A stretch of 64,000 bases of DNA. Source: Chinchilla lanigera (Eukaryota > Chordata > Mammalia > Rodentia > Chinchillidae). A program made the translations under genes and the position numbers. Under the pieces are notes generated by a model, which saw nothing but the letters and a program-made list of their open reading frames with translations, was not told where the DNA came from and searched no databases. Positions 53,943-64,000 of this stretch are shown here, piece by piece. The DNA lies in contig NW_004955459.1 of assembly GCF_000276665.1 (NCBI RefSeq), forward strand, positions 15,089,367 through 15,153,366. The letters run 5' to 3'. Positions within the stretch are counted from its first letter, which is position 1. Each line of letters begins with the position of its first letter.

Positions 53943-54990
53943 ATGAAAAGGGCAGCCAGCAGAGGAAATCAGATCAAAAATAATCTCCCAGATAAGAGAA
54001 AAGAAATGACAATCATAATGAAAAAATTACTCAGCATATCTAAAGAAGACAGATACAATAAAATAAAGGAGCATAGGAAAATGATACAAGCCTTGAATGA
54101 ACAATATAGGAAAGAAATCAAATGCATGAAACAGATTCAAAGAGATATCCAGGAAATTAAAAATTCCACTGAAAGCTTGAAAAACCATTTGAATGAAGCT
54201 GAAGATAGGAGGCTGCAGGTTTAGCTCAGCGGCACAGCACCTGTCCAGCAAGTGCAAGGTCATGAGTTCAATCCCCAGTAACAGAAAAAAGAGACAAAAA
54301 AGAAAAAAGAAACTAAAGATATACTCTCAAACCTTGAAGACACTGATGCAGCTAGGGAGCATGAAAGGAAAGAGCTTTTAAAAATAACAAGGAACCAGGA
54401 AATAACAATTCAACAGCTGAAAGACAATGCAAAGAACAACAATATAAGATTGATAGGTGTCAATGAAATGGTAGGAGTCAACACAAATGACAAAAAAACT
54501 ATTTGCACAAGTAATAGCAGAAAATTTTCCAAGCATGGGAAAAGAATGTGACATACAGTAAGTGAGGCATATAGAACTCCAATTAGCCATAACCAAAATA
54601 AATCTATACCCAGAAATATAATAATCAAGATCCCACAAATTCAGTACAAGTACAGAATATTAAAAGCTGTTAGAGAAAAGAAACAGATTACCTATAAAGG
54701 AAAGCCCATATAAATCACAGCAGATTTCTCAATACAAACCATCAAGTCAAGAAGAGCTTGGAGTGAAGTGTTTCAAGTCCTGAAAGAAAACAACTTCCAA
54801 TCCAGACTGATGTATACCCTGCAAAACTATCTTTCAAAATTAATGGAGAAGTAAGATACTTCCATGACAAAGAAACAATGGAAGAAATTCATGACCACCG
54901 AACCAATCCTACAAAGAGTACTGAAAGAGATTCTAGAAAGAGATAAAAATGACCACAATTCCAAGAACAGCAATATAAAGAGACCACAAA
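53943..54990 (+). pseudogene. LINE-1 ORF1 (RNA-binding protein) pseudogene
   Basis: ORF1p trimerises through a coiled coil, binds L1 RNA and acts as a chaperone in the L1 ribonucleoprotein. Here residues from the ATG at 53943 form a charged, heptad-like coiled coil (EQYRKEIKCMKQIQRDIQEI within it) up to codon 90. An ID SINE interrupts the frame at 54208-54308. Downstream the RRM and C-terminal domain remain recognisable in fragments: NNNIRLIGVNE (54435-), RILKAVREKKQITYKG (near 54660-54700) and FQVLKENNFQ (near 54770). Several stops (near 54550, 54710, 54850) disrupt it. Start follows an ATG in the expected place. Confidence 0.85.
54208..54308 (+). mobile_element. ID SINE inside L1 ORF1
   Basis: 'GGTTTAGCTCAGCGGCACAG' head, B box GAGTTCAATCCC, A-rich tail with G interruptions. 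Flanks gaagctgaagata (54195-54207) and gaaactaaagata (54309-54321). Confidence 0.88.
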
Positions 54991-55059
54991 GCGGAGTAAG
55001 AAATTAAACATAGGGCAAATGTAGGGAATCAACAGCTGGAAAATAATATGACAAAGATA

Positions 55060-58000
55060 AGCTAATATGTATCAATTATAACTTTAAATGCAAATGGCCT
55101 AAATTCACTAATTAAAAGAAACAGACTAGGAGGGTGGATCAAGAAACAAAATTCAACAATATGGTGTATGCAAGAAATACATTGAACTGAAAAGCAAATT
55201 CATAGACTGAAATCCAAGGATGGAAAACAATACTCCATGCAACAGGAAAGCAGAAAAAGGAAGGGGTAGCTATTCTATTTGCAGACAATGTGAATTTTAA
55301 ACCAAGAATAATCAAATGAGATTTTAAAAAAAGGTCACTACACACTTATTAGGGGAAAACTTCAAGAGACAGAGCTAACAATCATAAATATGGATGCATC
55401 GAAATGGTAGCACCCAAATATAAAAAACAAATCTTAATTGACATGAAAAACCAAATAACCAATATCGCAATTGGAATGGGGGACCTTAACACCCCATTGA
55501 CACAAAGAGATAGATCAACTAGACAAAAAATCAGCACAGAAACAACAGAACTGAACCAAACTTGTGAACAAATGGACTTAGTAGATGTTGTTCCACCTAA
55601 CAACATCAGAATACACATTCTTCTCAGCTACACACAGGATGTTCTCTAAAATAGACCACATACTAGCCCAGGAAACATGCTTAAGTAAATGCAAAGGAAT
55701 TGAAATTATGCCATGCACATTGTCTGACCACAGCACAATGAAATTGGGAATTAATGGCAAAAGGAAGCACAAAAAACTCCATAAACACATGGAAATTAAG
55801 TAACACGCTCCTGAGCAACCAGTAGGTCACAGACAAAATTAAAGAAAGTAAAAAATGTCTATAATCAAGTGAAAATTTAAATACATCTTACCAGAAAATG
55901 TGAGATGCAATGAAAGCAGTCCTCGGAGGGAAGTTTATAATGGTGAACTCACACATCAGGAAAACAAAACGAGAACAAATAAATAGCCTGATGCTACACA
56001 TCAAACTTATAGAAAAAGAAGAACAAGTCAAGCCCCAAGCCCAAACAAGGGAAAAAATTATAAAGATCAGGGAAGAAATTAACACAATTAAAATGAAGAA
56101 AACATTACAAAGAATTAATGAATCAAAGAGTTGGCTCTTTAAAAGAATACATAAAATGTATAAACCCTTAGCCAACTTTATCAAAAAAAGAAAAGAAAAA
56201 AACTCAAATTTATGTGATAAGGAATAAAAAGGGTGAAATCACTACAGATTCTTTAGAAATTTAGAAGATCATCAATACTTATTTCAAAACTCTTTACTCT
56301 CATAGAATGGAAAACACAGAAGAAATGGACAGATTTTTAGATACATATGAATTACCAAGGCTGAATCAAGAACATATAAAAATTCTGAATAATACAATAT
56401 CAGTTAATGAAATCGAAAACATCATTAAAAATTTACAACAAAAAAATCTCAGATCCTAATGGATTCACAGCTGAATTATACAAAAAATTATACAAAAAAT
56501 TTAGAGAATATTTAATGCCAATACTCCTCAAACTTTTCAATGAAATTGAAAGGAAAGGAATCTCCCTCACTCATCTCTGGAGGCAAGTATTATACTGACA
56601 CCAAAACCAGAAAAAGACCCACCCAAAAAAGAAAACAATGGCCAATCTCCCTAACGAACTCAGTAAAATACTAGCAAACAGTATGCAGCAATTCAAGAAG
56701 ATTATACATCATGACCAAGTGGGATTAATCCCAGGAATGCAGGGATGGTTCAATATACACAAATCAATAGATGTAATACACCATATCAACAGAATCAAAG
56801 ACAAGAACCACATAATCAGCTTGATAGATGCAGAAAAAGCTTTTGATAAAGTCCAACATTCATTCATAATAAAGACCCTACAGCAAATCAAAATAGATGA
56901 TCTTTATCTCAATCTGATCAAACCCATCCATGATAAACCAACAGCCAACATAATACTAAATGAACAAAAACTGAAAGCTCTCATTTTAAAATTGGGAACA
57001 AGACAAAGATGTCCACTGCTAGCACTCCTATTCAATGTAGTGCTGGAAGCATTAGCCAGAGCAATTAGACAAGACAGAGAAATAAAAGGAATAAAGATAG
57101 GAAAGGAAGAAGTGAAATTATTATTATTATTCTCAGATGACATGATACTCTACATGAAAGACCCCAAAAACTCCACTAAAAGACTCCTAGAATTAATAAA
57201 CAAATTCAGTAGCATAGCTTCATACAAAGTCAACACTCAAAAACTAATAGCATTCCTATACACAAACAGCAAACACAGTAAGAGAGAAACTAGGGAAACC
57301 ATACCTTTCACAATAGCATTCAAAGAATTGGAATGCTTAGGAATCAGCCTAACAAATGAAGTAAAAGATCTATACAGTGAAAATTATAGTACTCTGAAAA
57401 AAGAGATTAAAGAGGATGTCAGAAAATAGAAAGATATCATTTGCTCATGGATAGGAAGAATCAACATTGTGAAAATGGCCATACTCCCAAAATTGTTATA
57501 CAGATTCAATGCAATCCTGATCAAAACACTATTAACATATCTCACATATCTAGAAAAAATATTCCTAAAATTCATTTGGAACCAGAAGAGACCCAGAATG
57601 GCAAAAGCAATCCTGGACAACAAAGACAAGGCAGGAGGTATCACAATCTCTGACTTGAAACTATACTACAAAACTACTGTGATAAAATCAACATGGTACT
57701 GGCAAAAAACAGACCTGATGATCAATGGGATATACTGGAAGATGCAGCCACAATCTCACCCTCATCCACTTCATCTTTGACAAAGGGGCCAAACATGTTC
57801 ACAGAAAGAAAGATAGCCTCTTTAACAAATAGTGCGGGAAAAACTGGCTCTCCACATACTGAAGACCAAAACTAGACTCATGCATATAACCATTAACTAA
57901 ATTAAAGTCAAAATGGATCAAAGATCTAAATATTAAAACAGAAACACTAAATCTACTGGAAGAGAAAGTAGGTAGAAATTTTGAAGACATAGGTGTAGGC

Positions 58001-58830
58001 AGAGAGTTCATGAACAAAAAAATCAAACTGCACGGGAAATACATCAAAGAATCAACCACTGGGATCTCATCTTATTGAAACATCTGTGCACATCAAAAGA
58101 AATCACCAACAGAGTAAAAAGAAAACCCAGAAATTGGGAAAAAAAATTAGCAAACTTTTCCTCAGATGAAGTACTTACATCTATAACATATAAAGAATTT
58201 TTTAAAAATCAGGCCCCCAAAATTCAAAGACCCAATACAAAAATGGGCATGTGAGATGAATACACACTTCTCAGATGAAGAAATATAAATGGCAAAGAAA
58301 AACATGAAAAATCTTCAACATGATTAGTCACTTGAGAAATGCAAATTAAAGCAACACTGAGATGCCATCTTACACCAGAAAGAGTGGCTATCATCAAGAA
58401 ATCAAGCAATAACAAATGCTGGAGGGGCTGTGGAGAAAAAGGAATGCTTCTGCACTGTTGGTGGGAGTGTAGACTGGTGCAACCACCATAGAAATCAGTG
58501 TGAGCATTCCTCAGTAAACTATGATTAGAGGTCCCATTCAACCCAGCTATTTCCCTTTTGGGTATTTTACCAGAAGAGCTAAAAACATCAGACCACAGTG
58601 ATACATGTGCACTCATGTTTACAGCAGCACAATTTGTAATAGCTAAATTGTGGAAACAACCTAGATGCCCATCAATGGATAAAGAAGGAATGGATAAAAA
58701 GGATGTCATATTTTTATACAATGGAATATTACTTAGGTATAAAGACAGATAAACTCGGGGCTTTCGTAGGCAAATGGATGCAACTAGAAACCATACTTGT
58801 AAGTGAAATAAATCAGACTCACATGTGTAA
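55060..58830 (+). pseudogene. LINE-1 ORF2 (endonuclease/reverse transcriptase) pseudogene
   Basis: ORF2p nicks target DNA and primes reverse transcription. Endonuclease parts appear in shifted frames: LNANGLN and CMQEIHL (55080-55190), GDLNTPL (about 55480), LSDHSTMKL (about 55725), so the catalytic Asn, Glu, Asp and His residues can be seen. The RT domain is in a 263-codon open stretch, 56638-57429: [16 protein letters not shown] (motif A), [20 protein letters not shown] (motif B with Gly to Arg) and [11 protein letters not shown] (motif C; FSDD in place of FADD). The thumb region continues at 57469-57780 ([20 protein letters not shown]) and the C-terminal segment follows to about 58830. Multiple stops and frameshifts make it nonfunctional. 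Confidence 0.92.
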
Positions 58831-59215
58831 ACATTTTATTGTCTCCCTAGGGTAAGAACCTGAAAGAGTAAATCAAATCTGAAAAGTACAGTAGATATTA
58901 TGAAAGGGAAAGAAACTGCTCAGAACACCTAGGATGAGGGAAAAAGAGAAAAGAAAGAAGGGAAAATATATCTGTACACACAAGATAGCTAAGATAATTG
59001 TACTACTAATTTCTACTGGTTTATTGAAAGGAACAGTTAGTGTTTAATGGTTTGATCAATCTCACATGTCTATATCTGGTTATCTGAGTAACCAATTTGA
59101 AGATAACAATATATAATACAACAACCATTGTTAATCTCCTATCATCTTGTTTGAAATTCTGTGTTGTTTTTATTGTTTTGTGTTGTTTTGTTTATGCCTT
59201 TTTTATTTTAAAGAG

Positions 59216-59639
59216 AGTAGTTAATGAGAAGCAAACAAACAAAGAAATAGAAAGCAGCAGCATACCTGTATCACAAACATAAACAAATCAAAGCAAGAAC
59301 ATTCAAAGTGATACAGAGTCTCAAGACAAAATAATATGAACCAACAGTGGTAGTTACATTACATATCACTATCCTCAACTACATTGCTCAGATTACCAGA
59401 TGTAAGAATGAAAATTTGCTCAAACCATTTTAGGGAATAAGCAAAAAATTCTTTGATACAACAGTAGAGATAATACAGTTTCACTAACAAGATGGTAGGA
59501 GTTCACCATTGTAATTCCATTGCATACTGTTACCTTCAAATCAGTTGATCAGACCACCAGGCACAAGCATGCACAATTGATCAGAACATAAAAAATTGTA
59601 ATCAACTGTTCATTCCAATACACCATCGTACATCAGCAA
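59216..59639. other. Unassigned sequence after L1
   Basis: A-rich start (possible old L1 tail) then sequence I cannot assign. Confidence 0.35.
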
Positions 59640-59962
59640 TGCCATTATTGCAGCTATTCATATATATATTTATATTTTGTTTTCCTTCTTTCTTTTTTCT
59701 TCTTTCCCTCATCCCAGCTGTTCCTTCCTTTGAGCAATTTCTTTCCCTTTCCTATCATCTATTGTATGTTTTGAGTTTTACCTAGTCTTTCAGGTTCCTA
59801 CACCAAGGAGACAATATGATGTTTACCCATCTGGGTCGATTTATTTCATTTATGGAAAAAAAAAAGTGTGGTATTTTTATACAGTGGAGTATTACTCAGC
59901 TATGCCTTTGTTTTTTTATTTTGTTTTTGTTCTTTTCCCTTTAAAATAAAAAAAAGAGATGT
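59640..59962. mobile_element. Rearranged LINE-1 3' fragments
   Basis: 59680-59850 is the reverse of the L1 3' UTR start (pyrimidine-rich, 'GGAGACAATATGATGTTTAC', 'GATTTATTTCATTTATGG'). 59864-59905 is plus-strand ORF2-end sequence ('GTGGTATTTTTATACAGTGG'), and 59905-59958 is a plus-strand terminal tail with CTTTAAAATAAAAAAAAG. The inversion suggests twin priming or later rearrangement. Confidence 0.7.
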
Positions 59963-60137
59963 GCATCTAGTAGACAAAGTCATAGTTACATTCAAAGCTT
60001 TGTCACATTAAGCCTGGATAATCTGTGCTGTGAGGTCATCCTCTGCATGTCAGGTGTTTAGAAGCCTCCTGGCTGTCCTCACAAGAACACCCCTGCTCCA
60101 ACAGCCAAAAGCTGTACCTGCATACAGTTGAGAACAA

Positions 60138-60560
60138 ATGATCTGTATAGTCATATTTTCATTGTTGGCAGAAAAATAAAATCTAAGATGCACAAGGAGA
60201 AAAGGTTCTTTTCGCTCATGATTCCAGAGGTGTCAGTCCATGGCAGAAACATCATGGCAAGAGGCCATGGTTGGGGGAGCTGCTCACTTTATCAGCCAGG
60301 TGGCACAGAGGAGAAGGGCAGAGAGAAAAGAAGGGAATATGGACAAGAGTATACTCTTCCAGATTAGGCCCCCAGTAACCTACTTCCTTCCTCCAACCAG
60401 GCCTTACCTTTTAACAGAGTGCTCAGTTATAAACTCATCCATGAATTAATCCATGATGAGGTTAGTACTCCCATGCTCTAATTTCCAAAAGCCTTACCTC
60501 TGAACATTGCCGCATTGGGAATTGAGTCTTTAGGGGATATTTCATACCTAAACCATGACA
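60138..60560 (-). mobile_element. ERVL-MaLR LTR
   Basis: 'AGAAAAGGTTCTTTTCGCTC', 'GTCAGTCCATGGCAGAAACA', 'AGTTATAAACTCATCCATGA', 'CATACCTAAACCATGACA' in reverse MaLR order. Confidence 0.82.
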
Positions 60561-60857
60561 GCCACCCTTAACTTAGGAAAGCTGTGTATACAAGGTTTAC
60601 TAAACAGCTGAAGGTAGGGAGAGGATAACTCCCTCCTTTTGTATCATATACCCTTAGACCAGGTTTGACCACCAACCTCAGAGTTCTCCTTTGCCACATT
60701 TCTTCTTCTCCTGTCTTCCCTGATATTACTCTCTTCTTTGTTCCACTCCTCACCCTTTCCATGCTCATTTTCTGTTTTTTTTTTTTCCTTTACTTGAACT
60801 TGAAATGATGGTTGCCCACAGCATTTTTCCTTACATCTTCATTCTGCTTTCATTGAT

Positions 60858-61248
60858 GTATCAGTTACTCTACTGTCTCTGGAACAGAATACCTGAAACC
60901 CACGATTTAAGGAGGAGACATTGATCTTGACTCACAATTTCAGAGACTTCAGTCGATAGTTGGCTGGCTCCAAGGCCGAAATGGCATGGTAGGAGGGTCT
61001 GACAGAGGCAAACTGCTCAACCCACGGTATTCAAGAAGCAGAGAGGATGAAGAGAGAAGACAGAAACAAGAATACACTCTTCCAGGTCACACCCCAGTAA
61101 CCCACATCCAAGGAGGCTTCACCTCTGAGCAGCACATGCAGCTACAAACTCATTAATAGATTAATCACTGATGAGTTTGGCACCTTCAGTCACCTTCCAA
61201 AAATCCCACCTCTTAATGCATGAAACTTTGGATATAAACATAACATTT
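60858..61248 (-). mobile_element. ERVL-MaLR LTR
   Basis: 'TATCAGTTACTCTACTGTCT', 'AGTTGGCTGGCTCCAAGGCC', 'CTACAAACTCATTAATAGAT', ends 'GGATATAAACATAACA'. Resembles the LTR at 39980-40390. Confidence 0.85.
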
Positions 61249-61344
61249 CATTAAATTCTACTTTCATGTTTATGACTGACTTCCAAGTCTGTAGTCCTGA
61301 CCCATGTTTTAAATTATAAAAATACATCTTACTAGTAATTCACT

Positions 61345-61525
61345 GTCAGGTATGCAGCATGCCTGTAATCCCAGAGCTCTTAGGAGGCTGATACATGAGG
61401 GTTACAAGCTCAAGGCCAGCCTGGGCAACTTAGCAAAACTGTCTCAAACTAAAAATCTAAAGAGCTGAGATGTAGACCAGTGAAAACATTGTGGGTTCAA
61501 TCTCCAGTAACACATGCACACAAAA
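61345..61525 (+). mobile_element. B1-ID composite SINE
   Basis: 'GCATGCCTGTAATCCCAGAG', 'AAGGCCAGCCTGGGCAACTT', 'CTGTCTCAAACT' then an ID-like half 'GAGCTGAGATGTAGACCAGT', 'TGGGTTCAATCTCCAGTAAC'. Confidence 0.85.
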
Positions 61526-61742
61526 AAAGTAATTCAATTTAAGTATTATTATACTGAATATGCTAAATGTATTAAACTAGTCTTCCAGCAGTGTCAACCA
61601 GATATCTGCACTTATTCCACAGATACCTCAAAGTCAATTGGAAAAATTATATAAAACATTTATGAAAACTTCAGACAACTTAGTTTCAAGTCACCATCTA
61701 TTTGATCAAAATTTCTTCAACGTTCTCAGCAAGATCTCTTCT

Positions 61743-61745
<3 letters not shown>

Positions 61746-61791
<46 letters not shown>

Positions 61792-61800
61792 ACACACACA
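61746..61800 (+). repeat. (CA)n microsatellite
   Basis: CA run with one TA interruption. Confidence 0.97.
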
Positions 61801-62042
61801 GTGCCAGTATGCAGGGACTTGGCAGCAGTGGCTGTAGTGTTGATGATAAATTCCTAGTCCCAGGAGCAGGCCTTCACTTCTACCAGATCCAATAAAAAAG
61901 TTTATCTTCTGGCCAGCTTGTTGGCCAATCTCTACCTGACTTCGTCCATTGGGGTTTTGTTGGATTTGCCTCCCAGTCTTGTCTGAAAGGAGGAAACTAC
62001 TAAAGTTCCTATAGAATCAAAGTAGCATTATACAACAATATA
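61801..62042. other. Sequence upstream of the ELOC retrocopy
   Basis: The last ~70-90 bp may be copied 5' UTR, but I cannot verify this. Confidence 0.3.
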
Positions 62043-62365
62043 ATGGATGGTGAAGAGAAAACCTACAGTGGCTGTGAAGGCCTGGATGATATATGTTGAT
62101 ATCTTCTGACTGTCATGAATCTGTTGTAAAAAGAAAACATGCACTAACATCAGGAATATTGAAAGCCATATTGAATGACCCAAGGCAGTTTGATGAAAAT
62201 GAAACCAACCAGTTCAATCTTATAAGATCCCTTCACATGTGCTTTCAAAAGTCTGCATGCATTTTACCTACAAGGTTTGCTACACTAAGAGCTCCACCAA
62301 GACTCTTGAATTGCCCATCACACCTGAAGTAGCCCTTGAACTGCTAAAATACAATAAATTACATA
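62043..62365 (+). pseudogene. ELOC: Elongin C processed pseudogene
   Basis: Elongin C (112 residues) is the adaptor that pairs with elongin B in cullin-RING ubiquitin ligases such as VHL-CUL2 and in the SIII elongation complex. The copy starts MDGEEKTYSGCEG at 62043, with no introns. A frameshift near 62097 moves reading to [19 protein letters not shown] and [12 protein letters not shown] second shift near 62222 leads to [19 protein letters not shown] and then TPEVALELL (about 62315-62346). The last codons (MAANFLDC region) are lost; an AATAAATTA-like UTR scrap follows. The sequence then passes directly into an L1. Two frameshifts and the loss of the C-terminal helix end exclude function. Confidence 0.93.
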
Positions 62366-63835
62366 GCAAAAGAAATTCTGGGCAACAAAGGCAAGGCAGG
62401 GGACATCACAACCCTGGATCTCAAGTTATATGACAAAGCTACAGTGATAAAAGCAATATAGTATTGGCCGAAAAGCAGACTCATGGATTAATGGAACCAA
62501 GTAGAAGATACAGAAAAACTCAGACACAGTAAGCTATGTTATTTTTGACAAAGGGGCCAAATCCTCTCACTGGAGGAAAGAAAGCCTCTTTAACAAATGA
62601 TGCTGGGAAAACTGGCTGCTCATACGCTAAAGATTGAATCTAGATGCATACCTCTCACCATGCACTAAAGTAAAATTAAAATGGAACAAAGATCTAAACA
62701 TCAGGATAGAAACACATAATCTGCTGGAATACAGAATAGGTGAAACTCTTGAAAACACAGATGCTGGCTAAGAGTTTCTGAACAAAACTCCAGTTGAACA
62801 AGAAATAATATCAAGATGCAATAAAAGGGATCACATCAAATTAAAATCTGTATAGCAAAGTAAACTACAAACAGCATAAAAAGACAATCTTCACTATCAG
62901 AATGAAGAGAATGGGAAAAAAAGCTAAGCCAGCTAATCCTCAAAGGACTAATATCTAGACCATATAAAGAACTCAAAAAAATTAGACCCCCCCCAATTTA
63001 AAGATCCAATTAGAAATGAATAGACACTGTGCAGTTGAAGAAATACATATGGCAATAAATACATGAAATGCAAGTTAAAACAGCGCTGAGGTTTCATCTC
63101 ACTCCGGAAAAAATGGTTATCATCAAGAAATCAACCAATATCAACTGCTGGCAAGACTGTAGTGAGAAGGGAAACACTGGAAATCACTATGACAATTCCT
63201 CAAAACACTGAAAGTAGAGATTCCATTTGACCCAGCTATTCCCCTTCTAGGTATCTTCCCAAAAGATATAAAGACATCATAACACAGTGATGTGTGCATA
63301 GCCATGTTTATAGCAGTAAAATTCATAATAGTTAAATCTTAGAAGCAGTCTATATGTCCATCAACAGATGAATTAATTTTTAAAATGTGGTATTTATACA
63401 CAGTGGAGTAATACTGTCCCATAAAAAAGGATGAACTTGAGTCATTTGTAGGACAATGGTTGTACTTTGGGACCATAATGTAAAGTGAAGTAACTCAAGA
63501 CACACAAGCTTAAATATTGCATGGATTCTCTTACATGAAAAATTTAATACACATGTAAAGTGCAAAATAAAACACAAATAATAGGAAAAAAGAAAGAAAA
63601 AAATATGTTGTGCAGATAATGTATCTAAAAGTGTACCTTGACTTAGTACAATTGTCTGACATGTTTTATGTGTTCTTTGGCCTATTAGTCTTGTTTTCCA
63701 TGTATACATATGATAATTAACTGAATAAATGAATCTGATGCTGGAAACATAAAAAGGAGTTGGGGGAGGAGGGATTTAAAATGAATGCCATCATTACTGA
63801 ATCAGTACTGCAAACATGTACTAATAAAAGTTAAA
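62366..63835 (+). mobile_element. LINE-1: ORF2 C-terminal part and 3' UTR
   Basis: Begins at 'GCAAAAGAAATTCTGGGCAA', equivalent to 57600 in the large L1, and continues through the same ORF2 C-terminal segments ('TTTGACAAAGGGGCCAAATC' at 62546, 'GACCCAGCTATTCCCCTTCT' at 63229) to a 3' UTR near 63800. 5'-truncated; broken frame. Confidence 0.88.
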
Positions 63836-63862
63836 CACACACACACACAAACACACACACCA
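63833..63862 (+). repeat. (CA)n at the L1 3' end
   Basis: CA run with one AA interruption, probably grown from the L1 A-rich tail. Confidence 0.9.
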
Positions 63863-64000
63863 CTGAGCAGTACTCCAGAGTACTACAGATTCCAACTGCA
63901 ACTGGCTGCCTTCTCAACCTGGGTTCTCCTCTCCACACTTGTTATGACCCTGGCCCAGGCTGTCTTTGGGACAAAGAAGCTGACTGTTTACATCTCCAGT
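63863..64000. other. Unique sequence at window edge
   Basis: No recognisable feature. Confidence 0.4.

Larger units (their letters stand above)
53817..59215 (+). mobile_element. LINE-1 element, near full length but dead
   Basis: Largest L1 of the window: an L1 3'-end-like leader (53817-53905), ORF1 (53943-54990), intergenic A-rich spacer, ORF2 (55060-58830) and 3' UTR (58840-59215). Both ORFs are broken by stops and frameshifts and ORF1 is split by an ID SINE at 54208. The 3' UTR has a purine-rich block near 58900-58960 and ends at TTTTATTTTAAAG. Confidence 0.9.

Noticed and set aside
58224..58721. 165-codon minus-strand ORF
   Set aside because: It is antisense to the ORF2 end and 3' UTR of the large L1; no independent support.
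1..64000. CRISPR arrays, operons, riboswitches or prokaryotic features
   Set aside because: Repeat content and snRNA/SINE/LINE signatures show mammalian nuclear DNA; no spaced identical repeats of the CRISPR type exist.

Overview
The window is mammalian nuclear DNA, almost certainly rodent, and is gene-poor intergenic or intronic sequence built mostly of transposable elements. The rodent call rests on tRNA-derived ID-type SINEs, 7SL-derived B1 SINEs (several with the internal duplication), B1 plus ID composites of the B1-dID/B4 type, and many ERVL-MaLR LTRs. I saw no B2 element. That and the form of the ID consensus point to a non-muroid rodent (squirrel, beaver or kangaroo-rat relative), but I cannot fix the species. 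No protein-coding gene of the host is recognisable. Every long open frame with identifiable homology belongs to a LINE-1 or is a broken retrocopy.

Layout. 1-1000: two LINE-1 3' ends, the second interrupted by a 34-nt copy of the 5' end of U2 snRNA inside a 17-bp target-site duplication. 1000-14200: MaLR/MLT1 LTRs, ancient L1 and MIR fossils and unique stretches. 14230-16802: a plus-strand MaLR internal region and LTRs bracketed by two 199-bp direct repeats. 17000-25640: mostly unique DNA with scattered ID, L2 and MIR copies. 25640-34960: a dense repeat field (LTRs, L1 3' ends, B1, ID, MER5A), with a short candidate exon at 33288-33390. 37810-38530: fossil mariner elements holding a 127-bp inverted repeat with one mismatch. 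39980-42936: a complete-looking minus-strand MaLR element (LTR-internal-LTR). 43800-53500: mostly unique DNA with a 126-codon unrecognised ORF, a cluster of CCAAT-like sites, a 162-bp tandem repeat and a local duplication split by an MLT1 LTR. 53820-59215: the largest L1, with ORF1 and ORF2 both recognisable and broken. 62043-63835: an elongin C (ELOC) retropseudogene joined directly to a 5'-truncated L1.

The sequence records repeated L1 activity. L1 machinery plausibly mobilised the SINEs, the U2 fragment and the ELOC mRNA. Later rearrangements produced the inverted and direct duplications. No operon-like or pathway relationships exist here. Family names are by eye; boundaries of old repeats are approximate (tens of bases).
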